From the NCBI GenBank assembly GCA_025517485.1, contig JAOPKB010000010.1, forward strand, positions 1-64,000: a stretch of DNA of 64,000 nt. The letters are read 5' to 3'. This document shows positions 32,809 through 41,886 of this stretch, in pieces; position 1 is the first letter of the stretch, and each line of letters begins with the position of its first letter. The position numbers and the translations under genes were made by a program. The stretch is from Natronoglomus mannanivorans (lineage in GTDB: Archaea; Halobacteriota; Halobacteria; Halobacteriales; Natrialbaceae). The notes beneath the pieces are model-generated. The model saw nothing but the letters and a program-made list of their open reading frames with translations. It was not told where the DNA came from and did not search any database.

Positions 32809-33971
32809 TGAGGGTCGTCGTCACGATCCAGCATCCGGGTCACGTCCACTTCTTCAAACACGCAATCTCGGAACTCGAGGCTCGCGACCACGAGGTTCAC
32901 GTCTTCGCGCGCGAGAACGAGGTCGCGGTCGAGTTGTTAGAAGAGTACGGGATCGACCACGAGGTGCTGGCCGGCGAGTCGGACTCGTTGCTCTCGCTCG
33001 CGGCCGTCCAGGCGACCTACGAGGCGCGGCTACTGGCCAGAGCACGCCGGATTCAGCCCGACGTGATCGCGGCCATCGGCGGCGTCGCCGCGGCTCACGT
33101 CGCGACGGTCGTCGGCGCGCGGAGCGTCGTCTTCTACGACACCGAACACGCGACGCTCATCAAGACCCTCGCCTACCCGTTCGCCGACCAGCTGTGCACG
33201 CCCGAGTGTTACCGCGAGTCGATCGGTTCGAAGCAGGTGCGCTATCCGGGCTACCACGAACTCGCGTACCTCCACCCCGACCGCTTCGAACCCGACCCGA
33301 GCGTGCTCGAGGAGGCGGGGATCGACCCCGAGGAGACGCTGGCGGTCGTCCGCTTCAGCGGCTGGGACTCCTCGCACGACCTAGGCCAGGGTGGTTTCGA
33401 CGATCCGGAAGCCGTCGTCGAGCGACTCGAGGACGCCGGCGCGCGCGTTCTGCTCACCTCCGAGGTCGATCTGCCCGACTCCCTCGAGCCCTACCAGTTG
33501 ACGACGGAACCCCACCGAATGCACGATCTGCTTGCGTTCGCGGACGTCTTCGTCGGTGAGGGTGCGACGACGGCTGCCGAGGCCGCGTTGCTGGGCACGC
33601 CTGCGGTGTACGTCAACACCCTCACGATGGGGTACACGGACGACCTCGAGGAACACGGGCTGCTGTTCGGCTTCGACGGACCGAACCGTCACGAACGCGG
33701 TCTCGAGCGCGCGCTTTCGATCCTCGAGGACGAACAGGATGCCCGATGGACCTGGAACCGCGAACGGCTGCTGGCGTCGATGGTCGACGTGACCGACGTC
33801 GTCGTCGAGACGATCGCGGGCTCGGCCGACGCACTCGAGAGCCAGCGTGAGGATCGAGAGCGAGAACGAGAGCAGAACGAGGTCCTCACGACCGACGAAA
33901 CCACCATTGCTGCCGGCAGCCGCCCGACGGAGAGCGAACGAGACGACGAGCCGCTCGAGGCCCGGCCTTGA
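32808..33971 (+). CDS. DUF354-family GT-B-type protein (copy 2)
   Basis: 387 residues from the ATG in the TGATG overlap. Strong similarity to 12205-13284 over the whole fold ('VVTIQHPGHVHFFKHAI', 'AIGGVAAAHVATVVGARS', 'YHELAYLHPDRF', 'GEGATTAAEAALLGTPAV'), then a C-terminal acidic tail of about 50 residues missing in copy 1. Putative glycosyltransferase or epimerase-like enzyme for a nucleotide sugar; the exact reaction cannot be read. The GT2-DUF354 order is conserved in both copies. Confidence 0.83.
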   Translation: MRVVVTIQHPGHVHFFKHAISELEARDHEVHVFARENEVAVELLEEYGIDHEVLAGESDSLLSLAAVQATYEARLLARARRIQPDVIAAIGGVAAAHVATVVGARSVVFYDTEHATLIKTLAYPFADQLCTPECYRESIGSKQVRYPGYHELAYLHPDRFEPDPSVLEEAGIDPEETLAVVRFSGWDSSHDLGQGGFDDPEAVVERLEDAGARVLLTSEVDLPDSLEPYQLTTEPHRMHDLLAFADVFVGEGATTAAEAALLGTPAVYVNTLTMGYTDDLEEHGLLFGFDGPNRHERGLERALSILEDEQDARWTWNRERLLASMVDVTDVVVETIAGSADALESQREDREREREQNEVLTTDETTIAAGSRPTESERDDEPLEARP

Positions 33972-33975
33972 ACAT

Positions 33976-34944
33976 ATGAAGGTACTCCAGCTCATCACGT
34001 CGACGCGCTCGTTTTTCGAACAGCAAGTCGAGGTCCTCGAGTCCCGCGGCGTCGAGTGTACGGTCGTCGGCGTTCCGGGCGAGTACAGTGCGGATTCCCC
34101 CCGGACCGTGACCGACTACCTCCGGTACTATCCGCGAGTGCTCGATCACGTCCGACGCGGCGACTACGACATCGTTCACGCGAACTACGGACTGGCCGCA
34201 CCGTTCGCGCTCGCCCAGCCGGTTCGGCCGGTCGTGTTGACGCTGTGGGGAACCGACCTGATGGGTGAGATGGGGTGGCTCCGCCAACTCAGTCGAACCG
34301 GCGCTCGCCTCGCCGACGCGGTCGTCCTCCCGAGTCCCGTCATGTCGACGGCGCTCGAGACGGAACACGTCGAGATCCCGTTCGGCGTCGACACCGACCA
34401 GTTCCGACCGATACCTCGGGAAGAAGCGCGAACCCGCGTCGGCTGGGAGACCGATCGGCCGGTCGCGCTGTTTCCCTACGACAGCTCGCGGGCGGAGAAG
34501 GACTTCCCGCGAGCGAAGCGGGCGGTCGACCGCGCCGACGTCGACCTCGAGCTCCGGACGGTCACGGGCGTTCCCCACGAGGAAGTGCCCGCGTACATGA
34601 ACGCGAGCGACGTGCTGCTGGTCACCTCGAAACGCGAGAGCGGCCCGATGGTCGTCAAGGAGGCCGCGGCGTGTAACCTGCCGGTGGTCTCGACCGACGT
34701 CGGGTTCGTCCGCGAGACGCTTTCGGGCGTCGAGAACTGCGTCGTCTGTGAAACCGACGACGAACTCGCAGCCGGCCTCGAGTCGGTCGTCGCCGACGGC
34801 GGTCGGTCGAACGGCCGCGAGGTCGTCGATCAGCTGAGCTTAGACGCGATGGGCGAGCAGCTGCTCGCGCTGTACGACCGCGTTCTCGAGGACTCGAGCG
34901 GACGGCCGACGACGCGACGAACGGAGGCGGAACATGGCGTATAG
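33976..34944 (+). CDS. GT4 family glycosyltransferase
   Basis: 322 residues from the ATG at 33976; the open frame upstream overlaps the previous gene in another frame. GT-B fold with 'SADSPRTVTDYLRYYPRVLD' near the acceptor site and the donor-binding E-x7-E region 'RESGPMVVKEAAACNLPVVS'. Retaining glycosyltransferase acting in the cytoplasm on a lipid-linked or nucleotide intermediate; the sugar is unknown. It follows the DUF354 gene by 4 bases and overlaps the membrane protein gene by 11. Confidence 0.87.
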   Translation: MKVLQLITSTRSFFEQQVEVLESRGVECTVVGVPGEYSADSPRTVTDYLRYYPRVLDHVRRGDYDIVHANYGLAAPFALAQPVRPVVLTLWGTDLMGEMGWLRQLSRTGARLADAVVLPSPVMSTALETEHVEIPFGVDTDQFRPIPREEARTRVGWETDRPVALFPYDSSRAEKDFPRAKRAVDRADVDLELRTVTGVPHEEVPAYMNASDVLLVTSKRESGPMVVKEAAACNLPVVSTDVGFVRETLSGVENCVVCETDDELAAGLESVVADGGRSNGREVVDQLSLDAMGEQLLALYDRVLEDSSGRPTTRRTEAEHGV

Positions 34945-36949
34945 CAGTTCGAACCACGAAACGTGGTACACACGCGTCGACGTGATCGCGGCGATCGTCG
35001 GCCTCGCGATGGCCCTGGCGATGTTTCCGCTGCGCTTCGTCGCCTCGCAGGTGTACGTGAAGACGATCCCGATCGTTCTCGGGGTCGCCTGCGGACTGTA
35101 CCTGCTCGCCGTGCGTGCGGACCGCCGCCGGGGGACGGGAACGAGCGCCCGCAGGCAGAGAGGCCTCCCGACGCTCCCCTCGGGGCTGACGATGGCGCTC
35201 CCGAGTATCGTCCTCCTCGGGCTCGCGGCGATGGTCCTCCTGACTGCCCTGCAGGGGACGCGAACCCCGCTTTTCTTCGGGCTCTCGAGCGTCGTCGCCA
35301 CGCTCGTACTCGGACAGATCGTCTTCGCCGACGAGCGGGACTTCCACGGCGGGTTACTCTTGTTCCAGATCGTCTGCTTCGCGTTCGTCTTCCGCTTTAC
35401 GGCGCTGTACGCGACGCCGGGGCTGATCGGCATCGACGCGTGGACGCACATCACGAACCTCGCGGAGTCGATCTACGCGGCCGAATCGGTGAGCGGAATT
35501 GCGGACGACAAACACTACGCCTCGCCGTTCTATCACCTGCTGGTCGTGGCCTCGGCGCTGCTGTACGACGTCTCGCTGATCACCGCGCTGTACCTCTCGG
35601 TGGGCGTCGTGATGCCGCTGTCGATCCTGCTGGTGTACGCGACGACGCACCTGCTCGTCCCCCAACGGTGGGCCGTGCTGGCGACGGGGCTGTACGCCGT
35701 TGCGAGTTACGTCTCCCACTGGGGAATTCACATCATTCCGACGAGTATGGGACTGGTCTTCTTCCTCGGCGTCCTCTACGCGCTGGTTCGGGTCATGCGG
35801 ATCGAGTACGCGACGCGGGATTTCGGCTTACTGGTACTCCTGACCGTCGCCGTGATCCTCACCCACCAGGTGTCGACGTTTATCATGCTCGTGGTACTCG
35901 TCGCGGCGTTTCTCGCCCAGCTGGTGTTCGTCCTCAGCCCGTTCGAAGTGGGCTACTCCCAGCTCGAGACGAGCGTCTTCCGGGCCCAGAAGCCGGTCAA
36001 CCTCGTCGGGCTCGTCGTCTTCGACCTCGGACTGACGATCTTCATGTGGTCGCTGACGCCCTTTAGAGAGGAGTCGTTCCTGGCGACGGTGCTCAGCTGG
36101 CTCCACTCGACGCTCGTCGACAGCGCCGGCTTCCTCAACCTCGCCGGGCCGTCCGACGACGGGGGCGGTGAGGCGGCCGAAGCCGCCTCGGCCGGGCCGA
36201 CCCTCTTAGAGCAGGTCGTCCAGTACGTCGACGTGCTCGGCTTCCTCGTCCTGCTGGGCGCGATGTTCGTCGGCTGTCTGTACGTGGTCCGCCGGAAGCG
36301 AGCCGAGCAGTCGGTCGTGACGTTGCTGTTCGCGGCGGCGATCATGCTCGTCTTCGTGCTCGGCTTGCCGATGTTCGGGATCCGCAACTTCATCCCGACG
36401 CGCTGGTTCGCGTTCCTCTACGTCCCGATGGTGATCTTCGCCGCCATCGGGCTCCGCCACCTCGTGACGACGGTCGACGCGCGGGTCGTCTTCGCGTGTC
36501 TGCTGGTCGTGGTCCTCGTCTACCCGGGAGCGATGATCTTCGCCGCCGAGAGCAACGCCGACCAGCCGGTCTTCCCCGACCAGCACGAGCGCCTCGCCTA
36601 CGACGAGGACGAACTCGCCGCGGTCTCGACCATCGGTGAGATGGCCGGCGAGCCGCGGCCGAGCGAGATGCGCCCCGACCAGGTGCTCTACACCGACCAC
36701 CCCTACCAGACGGTGTTGAAACGAACACACGCCCACCACGCCGATACGGCGACCGTCGCCGACGGCGAACCGGTCGACCACGACGTCACCCTCCATCGGT
36801 CGACCGACGCCGGCGCGACCTACTACCGGGACGCGAACGGCTTCGGACAGGCTCGAGACATCCCCGAAACCCGACTCTGTCGGTCGACGCAGGCGACGGT
36901 CTACACTAACGGCGACGTGTCGCTGTGTGTGGCCTCGCCGGCGACCTGA
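34934..36949 (+). CDS. polytopic membrane protein, GT-C or Wzy-like
   Basis: 671 residues with about 12 transmembrane helices and a C-terminal soluble domain of about 140 residues facing the outside. After the helix near residue 160 the loop 'GLIGIDAWTHITN' carries an acidic residue in the position of the catalytic Asp in GT-C oligosaccharyl or mannosyl transferases. A second long loop (about 395-425) is Gly/Ala/Asp-rich. It may polymerise or transfer the lipid-linked glycan made by the upstream genes; O-antigen polymerase or GT39-like transferase are the two options. Last gene of the operon. Confidence 0.72.
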   Translation: MAYSSSNHETWYTRVDVIAAIVGLAMALAMFPLRFVASQVYVKTIPIVLGVACGLYLLAVRADRRRGTGTSARRQRGLPTLPSGLTMALPSIVLLGLAAMVLLTALQGTRTPLFFGLSSVVATLVLGQIVFADERDFHGGLLLFQIVCFAFVFRFTALYATPGLIGIDAWTHITNLAESIYAAESVSGIADDKHYASPFYHLLVVASALLYDVSLITALYLSVGVVMPLSILLVYATTHLLVPQRWAVLATGLYAVASYVSHWGIHIIPTSMGLVFFLGVLYALVRVMRIEYATRDFGLLVLLTVAVILTHQVSTFIMLVVLVAAFLAQLVFVLSPFEVGYSQLETSVFRAQKPVNLVGLVVFDLGLTIFMWSLTPFREESFLATVLSWLHSTLVDSAGFLNLAGPSDDGGGEAAEAASAGPTLLEQVVQYVDVLGFLVLLGAMFVGCLYVVRRKRAEQSVVTLLFAAAIMLVFVLGLPMFGIRNFIPTRWFAFLYVPMVIFAAIGLRHLVTTVDARVVFACLLVVVLVYPGAMIFAAESNADQPVFPDQHERLAYDEDELAAVSTIGEMAGEPRPSEMRPDQVLYTDHPYQTVLKRTHAHHADTATVADGEPVDHDVTLHRSTDAGATYYRDANGFGQARDIPETRLCRSTQATVYTNGDVSLCVASPAT

Positions 36950-37064
36950 TCGGGCGTACTCGAACCACACAGTGACAGCGGTCTCCCCGCGCGGAGACAC
37001 CGCCGAACGACGAAATGTCGTACCAGCTACTATTAAGGCCCCGTCCTGTGTAGACGCCGACAGG

Positions 37065-38036
37065 ATGACTGCGATCGAAACGAGCGGGTTGACGAAGACG
37101 TACGGTGAACTCACCGCCGTCGACGGCCTCGATCTCACGATCGAAGAGGGCGAGGTGTTCGGGTTTCTGGGGCCGAACGGCGCCGGTAAGTCGACGACGA
37201 TCAACATGCTGCTCGACTTCACGCGGCCGACCGCGGGGTCGGCGTCGGTCCTCGGCTACGACGCGCAGACGGAGGCCGACGAGATCAGCCCCCGTGTCGG
37301 CGTCCTCCCGGAAGGGTTCGACATCTATCCCCGCCTCTCGGGACGGCGCCACCTCGAGTTCGCGATCCAGACCAAAGACGCCGACGACGACCCCGACCGG
37401 CTCCTCGAGCGCGTCGGCCTCTCGACCGAAGACGCCGGTCGGCCCGCCGGCGACTACTCGAAGGGGATGCGCCAGCGACTCGCGACCGGGATGGCCCTCG
37501 TCGGGAGTCCCGACCTGCTCATCATGGACGAACCCTCCTCCGGACTCGACCCCCACGGCATCCGTGAAATGCAAGAACTCGTTCGGACGGAAGCCGAACG
37601 CGGCACGACGGTCTTCTTCTCGAGTCACATTCTCGAGCACGTCGAAGCCGTCTGTGACCGCGTCGGCGTGTTGAACGAGGGCGAACTCGTCGCCGTCGAC
37701 TCGATCGAGGGTCTCCGCGAGTCGATCGGTGGGGGCGCGACGATGGAACTCACGCTCTCGGCATCGGCGACCGGGTACCGCGAGGTCGCTACGGGGATCG
37801 CGGGGATCACCGAGGTGGCCGTCTCCGGTCGAACCCTCGAGTGTACGGTCACCGATCCCGCGGCGAAAGCGAGCGTCGTGACCGCACTCGACGACGCGGG
37901 CGCGAGGATCGAGGATATGCGGATCGAGGACGTCTCGCTCGAGACGCTGTTTACGGCGCTAACGAACGGTGAGGCCGACGCCACACCCGAGAGACAGACG
38001 AGCGGCGTCGCCGTCGAATCGGGGGTCGCAGAATGA
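37065..38036 (+). CDS. ABC transporter ATP-binding protein
   Basis: 323 residues. Walker A 'GPNGAGKST', signature 'YSKGMRQRL', Walker B 'LLIMDEPSSGLD' and a C-terminal regulatory extension of about 80 residues as in NosF/Nod/drug-export type ATPases. Start at the ATG at 37065; the open frame upstream is non-coding. A TATA-like CTATTAAGG lies about 33 nt upstream, but without the YTTA box, so it seems not to be in the glycan regulon. Overlaps the permease gene by four bases. Confidence 0.92.
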   Translation: MTAIETSGLTKTYGELTAVDGLDLTIEEGEVFGFLGPNGAGKSTTINMLLDFTRPTAGSASVLGYDAQTEADEISPRVGVLPEGFDIYPRLSGRRHLEFAIQTKDADDDPDRLLERVGLSTEDAGRPAGDYSKGMRQRLATGMALVGSPDLLIMDEPSSGLDPHGIREMQELVRTEAERGTTVFFSSHILEHVEAVCDRVGVLNEGELVAVDSIEGLRESIGGGATMELTLSASATGYREVATGIAGITEVAVSGRTLECTVTDPAAKASVVTALDDAGARIEDMRIEDVSLETLFTALTNGEADATPERQTSGVAVESGVAE

Positions 38037-38908
38037 GCGGCCACGTCGCCACCGTCGCGCGAAAGGAGTTCGAGGACGCCGGTCGCTCGAAGCTGCTCTG
38101 GGGGCTGATCGGCCTGCTCGTCGGCCTCGTCGTCGTCGGTTACGTCGCGATCTGGTACACGGCCGACGACGTCAACGCGGCGGAGGTGCTCAATTTCGTC
38201 GCGACCCCGTTACAGGTGATCCTCCCGATCGCCGCGCTGATCGCGGGCTACATGGCCGTCGTCGGAGAGCGTCGCTCGGGGAGTATCAAGTTGCTTCTGG
38301 GGCTCCCGCCCAACCGGACCGACGTCGTCTTCGGGAAACTGCTCGGCCGAATCGCCGTCGTCACCGCCGCCGTCGTGCTGGCCTGTCTCGTCTCGCTCGT
38401 TCTCGGGGCGGTCCTGTTCGGGTCGGTCCCGCTCGTCGACTGGCTCGGCTTCGCCGCCCTCTCGGTCCTCTTCGGCGCGGCGTTCGCCGGGCTGGCCGTC
38501 GGCACCTCCGCGAGCGTCTCCACGCGGGGCAAATCGATGGCGATCGTCGTCGGGACCTACATGATCCTCATCGCGCTGTGGGAACTGCTCACGGCCGGTC
38601 CGTACTACCTCGTCTACGGCGAGGGGCCGCCGGTCGAAGCCGAGACCTGGTACTTGCTCGTCGAGCAGTTCAATCCGATCTTCGCCTACACCAACACGGT
38701 CAGCAACGTCGTCGAGGGCTCGGTGTTTCCCTTCCAGTTCCAGTACGGGCTCCAGTCGTTCGAGGCCTACGGGATGACCCCCGCCGAGCGGTATCCGGGT
38801 GACGCGCCGTTTTACTTACAGGACTGGTTCGGGGTCGTCGTCTTGCTGTGCTGGATGGCCGCCCCCGTCGCAATCGGCTACTATCGGTTTCGGAAGGCGG
38901 ATCTGTGA
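38033..38908 (+). CDS. ABC-2 type transporter permease
   Basis: 291 residues, six helices with 'GLIGLLVGLVVVGYVAIWY' first and the ABC-2 pattern 'SGSIKLLLGLPPNRTDVVFG' after the second helix. It forms the export channel together with the ATPase before it; the cargo is unknown. Several relatives in haloarchaea are annotated as copper- or drug-related NosY-like permeases, but nothing here allows a choice. Ends before a convergent M14-type gene. Confidence 0.88.
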   Translation: MSGHVATVARKEFEDAGRSKLLWGLIGLLVGLVVVGYVAIWYTADDVNAAEVLNFVATPLQVILPIAALIAGYMAVVGERRSGSIKLLLGLPPNRTDVVFGKLLGRIAVVTAAVVLACLVSLVLGAVLFGSVPLVDWLGFAALSVLFGAAFAGLAVGTSASVSTRGKSMAIVVGTYMILIALWELLTAGPYYLVYGEGPPVEAETWYLLVEQFNPIFAYTNTVSNVVEGSVFPFQFQYGLQSFEAYGMTPAERYPGDAPFYLQDWFGVVVLLCWMAAPVAIGYYRFRKADL

Positions 38909-39013
38909 GCGAGAGTCGCCATTGAACGGCAGTGGGAACTAGAGATGGCGACGGCTCGAGCTGTCGTATCGGCCTCTCTAATCTCGATCTCGAGTTCGGT
39001 CCCGATCCCGGTT

Positions 39014-40075
39014 TCAATCGTCGCCGGTCCACTCACCACTCCGGGTTCGATATCCGTCGAACTCGCCGCGTTCGATCTCCCGTTCGATCTCGTCTCGAGT
39101 CTCCGGCTCGAGTCGAACCAGATGACAGAGCGGATGGCCGGGGGCTGCGACCGGGTTCTCGAGGACACCGACGAGTAGACCGGTAAAGGGTGCGGTGACG
39201 ACGTGTTCCTCGGTTTTGAAGTGATTCGTGATCGTACAGATCGGATCACCCTCGTACACCAGCGGGGACGGACCCCACTCCATCTCGACGAGGCCACCAG
39301 TCTGGGCGCGGAGCCAGCGTTTCTCGCTGTCGGCGGTGGTCGTCGTGTACCAGCCCGGCCAACGAACCGGTTCGCCCGGTAACAGCCCGTACTCCGCGAG
39401 GACGCTCTCGACGCCGGCCAGCGCTCGCTCGACCAGCGCCGGTTGAAACCGGTGGGCGCGCCCCATCTCGACGGTGATCGTCGGAACGCCATCCGCGGTC
39501 GCCGCGGACCGTAACGAACCGCCCTCGCCGTCGCCGTAGAGGACGACGTTCGAGGCGAACGCTCGCGCCAGCCGTTCGACGTCGGGATTCGTGAGGTCCG
39601 CTCGAGCGTGATACATCGTCGTCCGGTTGCGCGTGGACGTGTGGAAGTCGATACCGAGATCGCAGCCGGCGAGGAACCGGTGGTAGAGCTGGTGGGCCAT
39701 CCGCTGGGCGGTGTTGCCGTTCGCTCTCCCGGGAAACTCCCGGTTGAGGTCCTGATCGTAGACCGGGATGTACCGTTGCTGGGCCTGATAGGCGGGGACG
39801 TTACAGACGTGGACACAGACGAGCGTGCCGTGGAGTCGGTCGGGGTCAGTGTTGTCGGCGACTTCCTGGACGACCTTGACGCCGTTGAGTTCGTCGCCGT
39901 GAATCGCGGCGGTCAAGAAGACCGTCGGGCCGTCGTGAGCGCCGTTGACGATGGTGACCGGGATCTCGACCGGGTCGCCCAGATAGCTCTCGCAGACGGA
40001 CTCGCGTACGTGGCGCTTCGTTCCTGACTCGACTTCGACGTCGTACTGGAACGGCTCCGGGCGATCGGTCGTCAT
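39014..40075 (-). CDS. succinylglutamate desuccinylase/aspartoacylase-family hydrolase
   Basis: 353 residues, M14-like zinc hydrolase. Zinc ligands His59 and Glu62 in 'AIHGDELNG' and the His of 'GIDFHTS' are visible, as is the conserved 'DLNREFPG' (substrate-binding Arg). The C-terminal 90 residues form the typical beta barrel with a biotinyl-lipoyl-like 'TAPFTGLLVGVLENP'. Predicted to cleave an N-acyl amino acid or similar amide; substrate unknown. Convergent with the permease gene; not obviously linked to the glycan genes. Confidence 0.9.
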   Translation of the reverse strand: MTTDRPEPFQYDVEVESGTKRHVRESVCESYLGDPVEIPVTIVNGAHDGPTVFLTAAIHGDELNGVKVVQEVADNTDPDRLHGTLVCVHVCNVPAYQAQQRYIPVYDQDLNREFPGRANGNTAQRMAHQLYHRFLAGCDLGIDFHTSTRNRTTMYHARADLTNPDVERLARAFASNVVLYGDGEGGSLRSAATADGVPTITVEMGRAHRFQPALVERALAGVESVLAEYGLLPGEPVRWPGWYTTTTADSEKRWLRAQTGGLVEMEWGPSPLVYEGDPICTITNHFKTEEHVVTAPFTGLLVGVLENPVAAPGHPLCHLVRLEPETRDEIEREIERGEFDGYRTRSGEWTGDD

Positions 40076-40303
40076 GGGTCCTCGTTTCGAGCACGTTCCT
40101 ATAACCTTGCCATTCGCTCACCGGCGGCAAACATCGACGACCGAGACCGATCGGCGCGTCCGGATCTGTGCCGGGAGCACACGTTATGCCCGCTCGAGCC
40201 CTCCCAGTAGTATGGACCGACGCCGATTCGAAACAGCCCCGCTCGAGTCCGATCGTCTGGCGAGCGAGAGGGATCGGCGGTATTTCGGCCGCGTGGGACG
40301 GCG

Positions 40304-41446
40304 ATGACGGACTCACCGACAGCCGAGAGAGACGAGGAGGAGGTCGTCGCCGACCGAGGGAGTGACACTCGCCCGACGCTCTCCGGAGCCCTCGCCCGAC
40401 GGGTGTTCGACGCGAGTCCGATCGGAACCGTCGTCGTCGATTCGACGGGAGTGATCACCGTCGCGAACGACCGTGCGGCCGAGACGCTCGGACTCACGGT
40501 CGAGACGATCACCGACCGAACGTACGACCACGCCGAGTGGAAGCTCTACGACGACGACAGAACCCCCATCTCCGTCGACGAACACCTCGTCACACGCGTC
40601 TTCGAGACGGGTGAGCCCGTGTTCGGGTTCGAACACTGGATCGAGCGTCCGGACGGCTCCGAGCGGTGGCTCTCGAGCAACGCCGCTCCCCTCCTAGACG
40701 AGGCAGGCGAGGTCGAACACGTCGTCGTCTCGTTCGACGACGTCACTGCGTTGAAACGCCGCGAGGAGCGACTGACCAGCGACCACGTCCGACGCCTCGA
40801 GTTCCGGACGGACCAGTCTGCGGTCCCACCCTCGCTTCGCGTCGATTGCGACGACGTTCGGATCGACGTCGACTCGATCGTCGCGCTCCCGGACGGGACC
40901 ACCGTCCAGTACATGGGGACGGCAGACCTCTCGGCGAGTGACTTCGTCACCGCCGTCGAAGAGGTGCCACACTACGTCGACGTTCGGTTGTTGAGTACGA
41001 TCGACGAGTACAGCCGCGTCGAATCCCACGCGGTGGAGACGACGGTCTCGAGCGTGTTTCCGTCCCTCGGCGGACGCGCCCGCGCCGTCGTCATCACACC
41101 TGACGAGGTCAGGTTTCTGGGAGACCTTCCGGGCGACGTAGACCCTAGACTGGCCGCCGCCGGCATTCGAGAGTTCCACCCCGAGGTCGAGTTGCTGTCC
41201 GAGGAACTCGTCTACTCGCCACAGCTCCTCTCAGAGGTCGTGATCGACGCGCTCACCGATCGCCAGTTCGCCGCCCTCGAGGCCGCCTACTACGGTGGGT
41301 ACTTCGACACCCCCCGAACCAGTACCGGTGACGAGCTGGCAGACCGGTTCGGCGTGACGCGACAGACCATCAACCAGCACCTTCGAAAGGCCCAGCGAAC
41401 CGTCTTCAGGCACCTGTTCGAGAAGTCCGGTGCGGATGCACGCTGA
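40304..41446 (+). CDS. PAS domain and HTH_10 (Bat-type) transcriptional regulator
   Basis: 380 residues. A PAS domain (about 30-150; 'FDASPIGTVVVDSTG', 'RWLSSNAAPLLDE') is followed by the bacterioopsin-activator GAF-like domain (about 165-310) and a C-terminal HTH_10 ('LTDRQFAALEAAYYGGYF', 'LADRFGVTRQTINQHLRKAQ'). Sensor-regulator working as a one-component system; ligand or light/redox input unknown. The HalOD1 gene follows 46 bp downstream and may be cotranscribed. Confidence 0.9.
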   Translation: MTDSPTAERDEEEVVADRGSDTRPTLSGALARRVFDASPIGTVVVDSTGVITVANDRAAETLGLTVETITDRTYDHAEWKLYDDDRTPISVDEHLVTRVFETGEPVFGFEHWIERPDGSERWLSSNAAPLLDEAGEVEHVVVSFDDVTALKRREERLTSDHVRRLEFRTDQSAVPPSLRVDCDDVRIDVDSIVALPDGTTVQYMGTADLSASDFVTAVEEVPHYVDVRLLSTIDEYSRVESHAVETTVSSVFPSLGGRARAVVITPDEVRFLGDLPGDVDPRLAAAGIREFHPEVELLSEELVYSPQLLSEVVIDALTDRQFAALEAAYYGGYFDTPRTSTGDELADRFGVTRQTINQHLRKAQRTVFRHLFEKSGADAR

Positions 41447-41492
41447 CTGGTCAGCGTCTCCCCTTACCACGACGACCGCCGTAGTGAGACCA

Positions 41493-41819
41493 ATGTGTGC
41501 TAGCAAGAAAGGATCCGATACCACCTCGTCTCACTCCGTCGACGGGGACGACGATTCCGATCCTGACACCGAACTGGTCTACGCAACGTTCGATGCAGAT
41601 CCCAGTGAAGTCGTCGTCACGATCGTCGAAACCGTCGCGGTCGTGACGAACCGCGATCCCGTCGACATGCCACCGCTTTTCGACGCGGTTCACGTCGGTG
41701 CGCTCACCGATCTCGTCACGTCATCCCGAGAGGTGGTCCTCGAAGTGACGTTTTCGTACGGAGGGTGTCGAGTGGCCGTCTCGAGTTGCGGCGACGTTGT
41801 CGTCACGGTGCCTGGGTGA
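41493..41819 (+). CDS. HalOD1-domain protein
   Basis: About 108 residues with the HalOD1 output-domain pattern: 'SEVVVTIVETVAVVTNRDPV' then 'MPPLFDAVHVGALTDLV' and the end 'YGGCRVAVSSCGDVVVTV'. HalOD1 domains are common as small stand-alone proteins in haloarchaea near signalling genes; function unknown. Start at the ATG at 41493, since the upstream part of the frame is non-coding. Follows the PAS-HTH_10 regulator. Confidence 0.85.
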   Translation: MCASKKGSDTTSSHSVDGDDDSDPDTELVYATFDADPSEVVVTIVETVAVVTNRDPVDMPPLFDAVHVGALTDLVTSSREVVLEVTFSYGGCRVAVSSCGDVVVTVPG

Positions 41820-41886
41820 TCCCCACTGTGTTCGCCAGCTCTCGTATTCGGCGACGATGGGACAAGAAGAGACAATACAGCGCCGA

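Noticed and set aside
37021..37040. Composite promoter at the ABC transporter
   Set aside because: The TATA-like box is there at about -33, but the YTTA box is missing at the 12-nt register.
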